Origin: Desulfatitalea sp.
Lineage (GTDB): Bacteria; Desulfobacterota; Desulfobacteria; Desulfobacterales; Desulfosarcinaceae
DNA: 6,396 bases
Assembly: GCA_013041835.1 (NCBI GenBank)
Contig: JABDRH010000224.1
Span: forward strand, 1 to 6,396
Direction: 5' to 3'
Shown piece by piece: positions 5,617 to 6,396 of this stretch; position 1 is the first letter of the stretch; the number at the start of each line of letters is the position of its first letter. The translations under genes were made by a program, and so were the position numbers. The notes below the pieces were generated by a model. The model was not told the origin of the DNA, did no database searches, and saw nothing but the letters and a program-made list of their open reading frames with translations.

Positions 5617-6396
5617 ATGGCAATGGGATATGATAGCAATGGCGAAACCCAGGTCGGTGCCCAAGAGCAGGAATTTGTCCGGCAGCTTCGGCAAACCCTT
5701 GCGGCATTGACCAATGAAATCCCGCTCTACCTGTTTGTGCACAAAGGCAAGGAAGATGTTTTCGCGGACGCCTGTCGCCAGGTGGTGCGGGCATTCCGTC
5801 AATTGACCGACAAAATCACCTTGAAAGAGTTCTACCTGGACCACGAAGACGCCGAGCGTTGGGGGGTCGACAGCGCACCGACCCTGCTGATCGATCCACG
5901 GCGGTATAAGATCCGCTGGCTGGGCGCGCCCATGGGCGAAGAGGGCAGATCCTTCCTCGAAGCCATACTGCTGTTGGGAATGGGTAAAAGCGGTCTGAGC
6001 GAACAGTCGTTGCAGGTGATGTCGCGTTTGGATACCCCCCGCGAGGTTAAGATCTTTGTCAGCCCCACATGCCCCTATTGCCCGCAGCAGGTGGTCAATG
6101 GCGTGAAGGCCGCCATCGAGCGGCCGGACCTTGTCTCGCTGGAAATCATTGATATCCAATGCCGGCCGGATTTAGCCGATCAGTATGACGCCCACAGCGT
6201 GCCCCAGGCCTGGGCCGAAGAGGTGCGCATCGGCATGGGGGCGCAGCAGGAGGAGGTGTTTCTTTCGTCCCTGCTCAAACTGGAGGCGCAAACCCTGTTT
6301 ATCCCCGAGAGCACTGCCGAAATGGTGGAGACGGACGTGGTGATCGTGGGAGGCGGACCGGCCGGCCTGACGGCCGGAATCTACACAGTACGAAGC
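5617..6396 (+). CDS. AhpF-like flavoprotein: double thioredoxin fold plus thioredoxin reductase domain (N-terminal part)
   Basis: The frame is open from the ATG at 5617 to the right edge (260 codons). The start is supported by GGAGGGAG (5603-5610) six bases upstream; a second ATG at 5623 is possible. Residues about 17-125 form a first thioredoxin-like fold with a cis-proline candidate (A87-P88) but no CxxC, only a lone Cys53. Residues about 143-222 form a second fold with a redox-active CPYC (C152, C155) after KIFVSPT and a second cis-proline (V195-P196). From 238 the FAD domain begins: ETDVVIVGGGPAGLTAGIY, with the GxGxxG-type dinucleotide loop (245-250). This order of inactive fold, active fold and reductase matches AhpF, which passes electrons from NAD(P)H through FAD to the N-terminal dithiol and on to a peroxiredoxin. 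The partner here is not visible. It could equally be a glutaredoxin-domain thioredoxin reductase. It is divergent from the yvcK operon. Confidence 0.88.
   Translation, partial: MAMGYDSNGETQVGAQEQEFVRQLRQTLAALTNEIPLYLFVHKGKEDVFADACRQVVRAFRQLTDKITLKEFYLDHEDAERWGVDSAPTLLIDPRRYKIRWLGAPMGEEGRSFLEAILLLGMGKSGLSEQSLQVMSRLDTPREVKIFVSPTCPYCPQQVVNGVKAAIERPDLVSLEIIDIQCRPDLADQYDAHSVPQAWAEEVRIGMGAQQEEVFLSSLLKLEAQTLFIPESTAEMVETDVVIVGGGPAGLTAGIYTVRS

Noticed and set aside
5596..6159. Minus-strand open frame opposite the thioredoxin reductase-like gene
   Set aside because: The plus-strand frame has the CPYC centre, the FAD-binding loop and a good ribosome binding site. The antisense frame has none of these and runs through the divergent promoter region.

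Overview
This window reads like a chromosomal fragment of a Gram-negative bacterium, most likely a deltaproteobacterium of the Desulfobacterota (sulfate-reducer type). That placement is an inference. It rests on the exported protein at the left edge, which resembles a DUF1302-type outer-membrane protein of that group, on the YvcK-like and TIGR00725-like gene pair, and on the fused glutaredoxin/thioredoxin-reductase gene at the right edge.

Layout: (1) Positions 1-295, minus strand, hold the N-terminal 98 codons of a secreted protein with a clear signal peptide. (2) Positions 296-1273 are about 980 bases with no intact gene. They contain a possible decayed helix-turn-helix reading frame and two 44-base segments, each bounded by matching inverted ends. 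(3) Positions 1274-5452, minus strand, form one compact four-gene unit. In transcription order it encodes a YvcK/CofD-like protein, a TIGR00725 (LOG-like Rossmann) protein, an MBOAT membrane O-acyltransferase of the AlgI type, and an AlgJ/AlgX-like SGNH acetyltransferase. Junctions are a 4-base ATGA overlap, a 14-base gap with a strong ribosome binding site, and an 8-base gap. (4) Positions 5453-5616 are a divergent control region with a consensus -35 box and a perfect 11-base inverted repeat. (5) From 5617 to the right edge, plus strand, lies the start of an AhpF-like flavoprotein with two N-terminal thioredoxin folds, a CPYC redox centre and the beginning of the FAD domain.

How it fits together: the MBOAT and SGNH proteins form the two-component membrane/periplasm relay that O-acetylates exported polysaccharides in alginate-like systems. 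The substrate here is unknown, and no other polysaccharide gene is visible. The two upstream genes are cytoplasmic nucleotide/sugar-nucleotide-binding types, and YvcK homologues are tied to cell-envelope precursor supply. A shared envelope theme is therefore possible but unproven. Base composition changes abruptly near 3900: yvcK and the TIGR00725 gene are GC-rich, while the acetylation pair and the empty region are AT-rich. This suggests the pair was added to an older two-gene unit. I found no convincing wholly new system; the points most worth checking are the composition break, the divergent operator-like repeat and the relic region at 951-1243.
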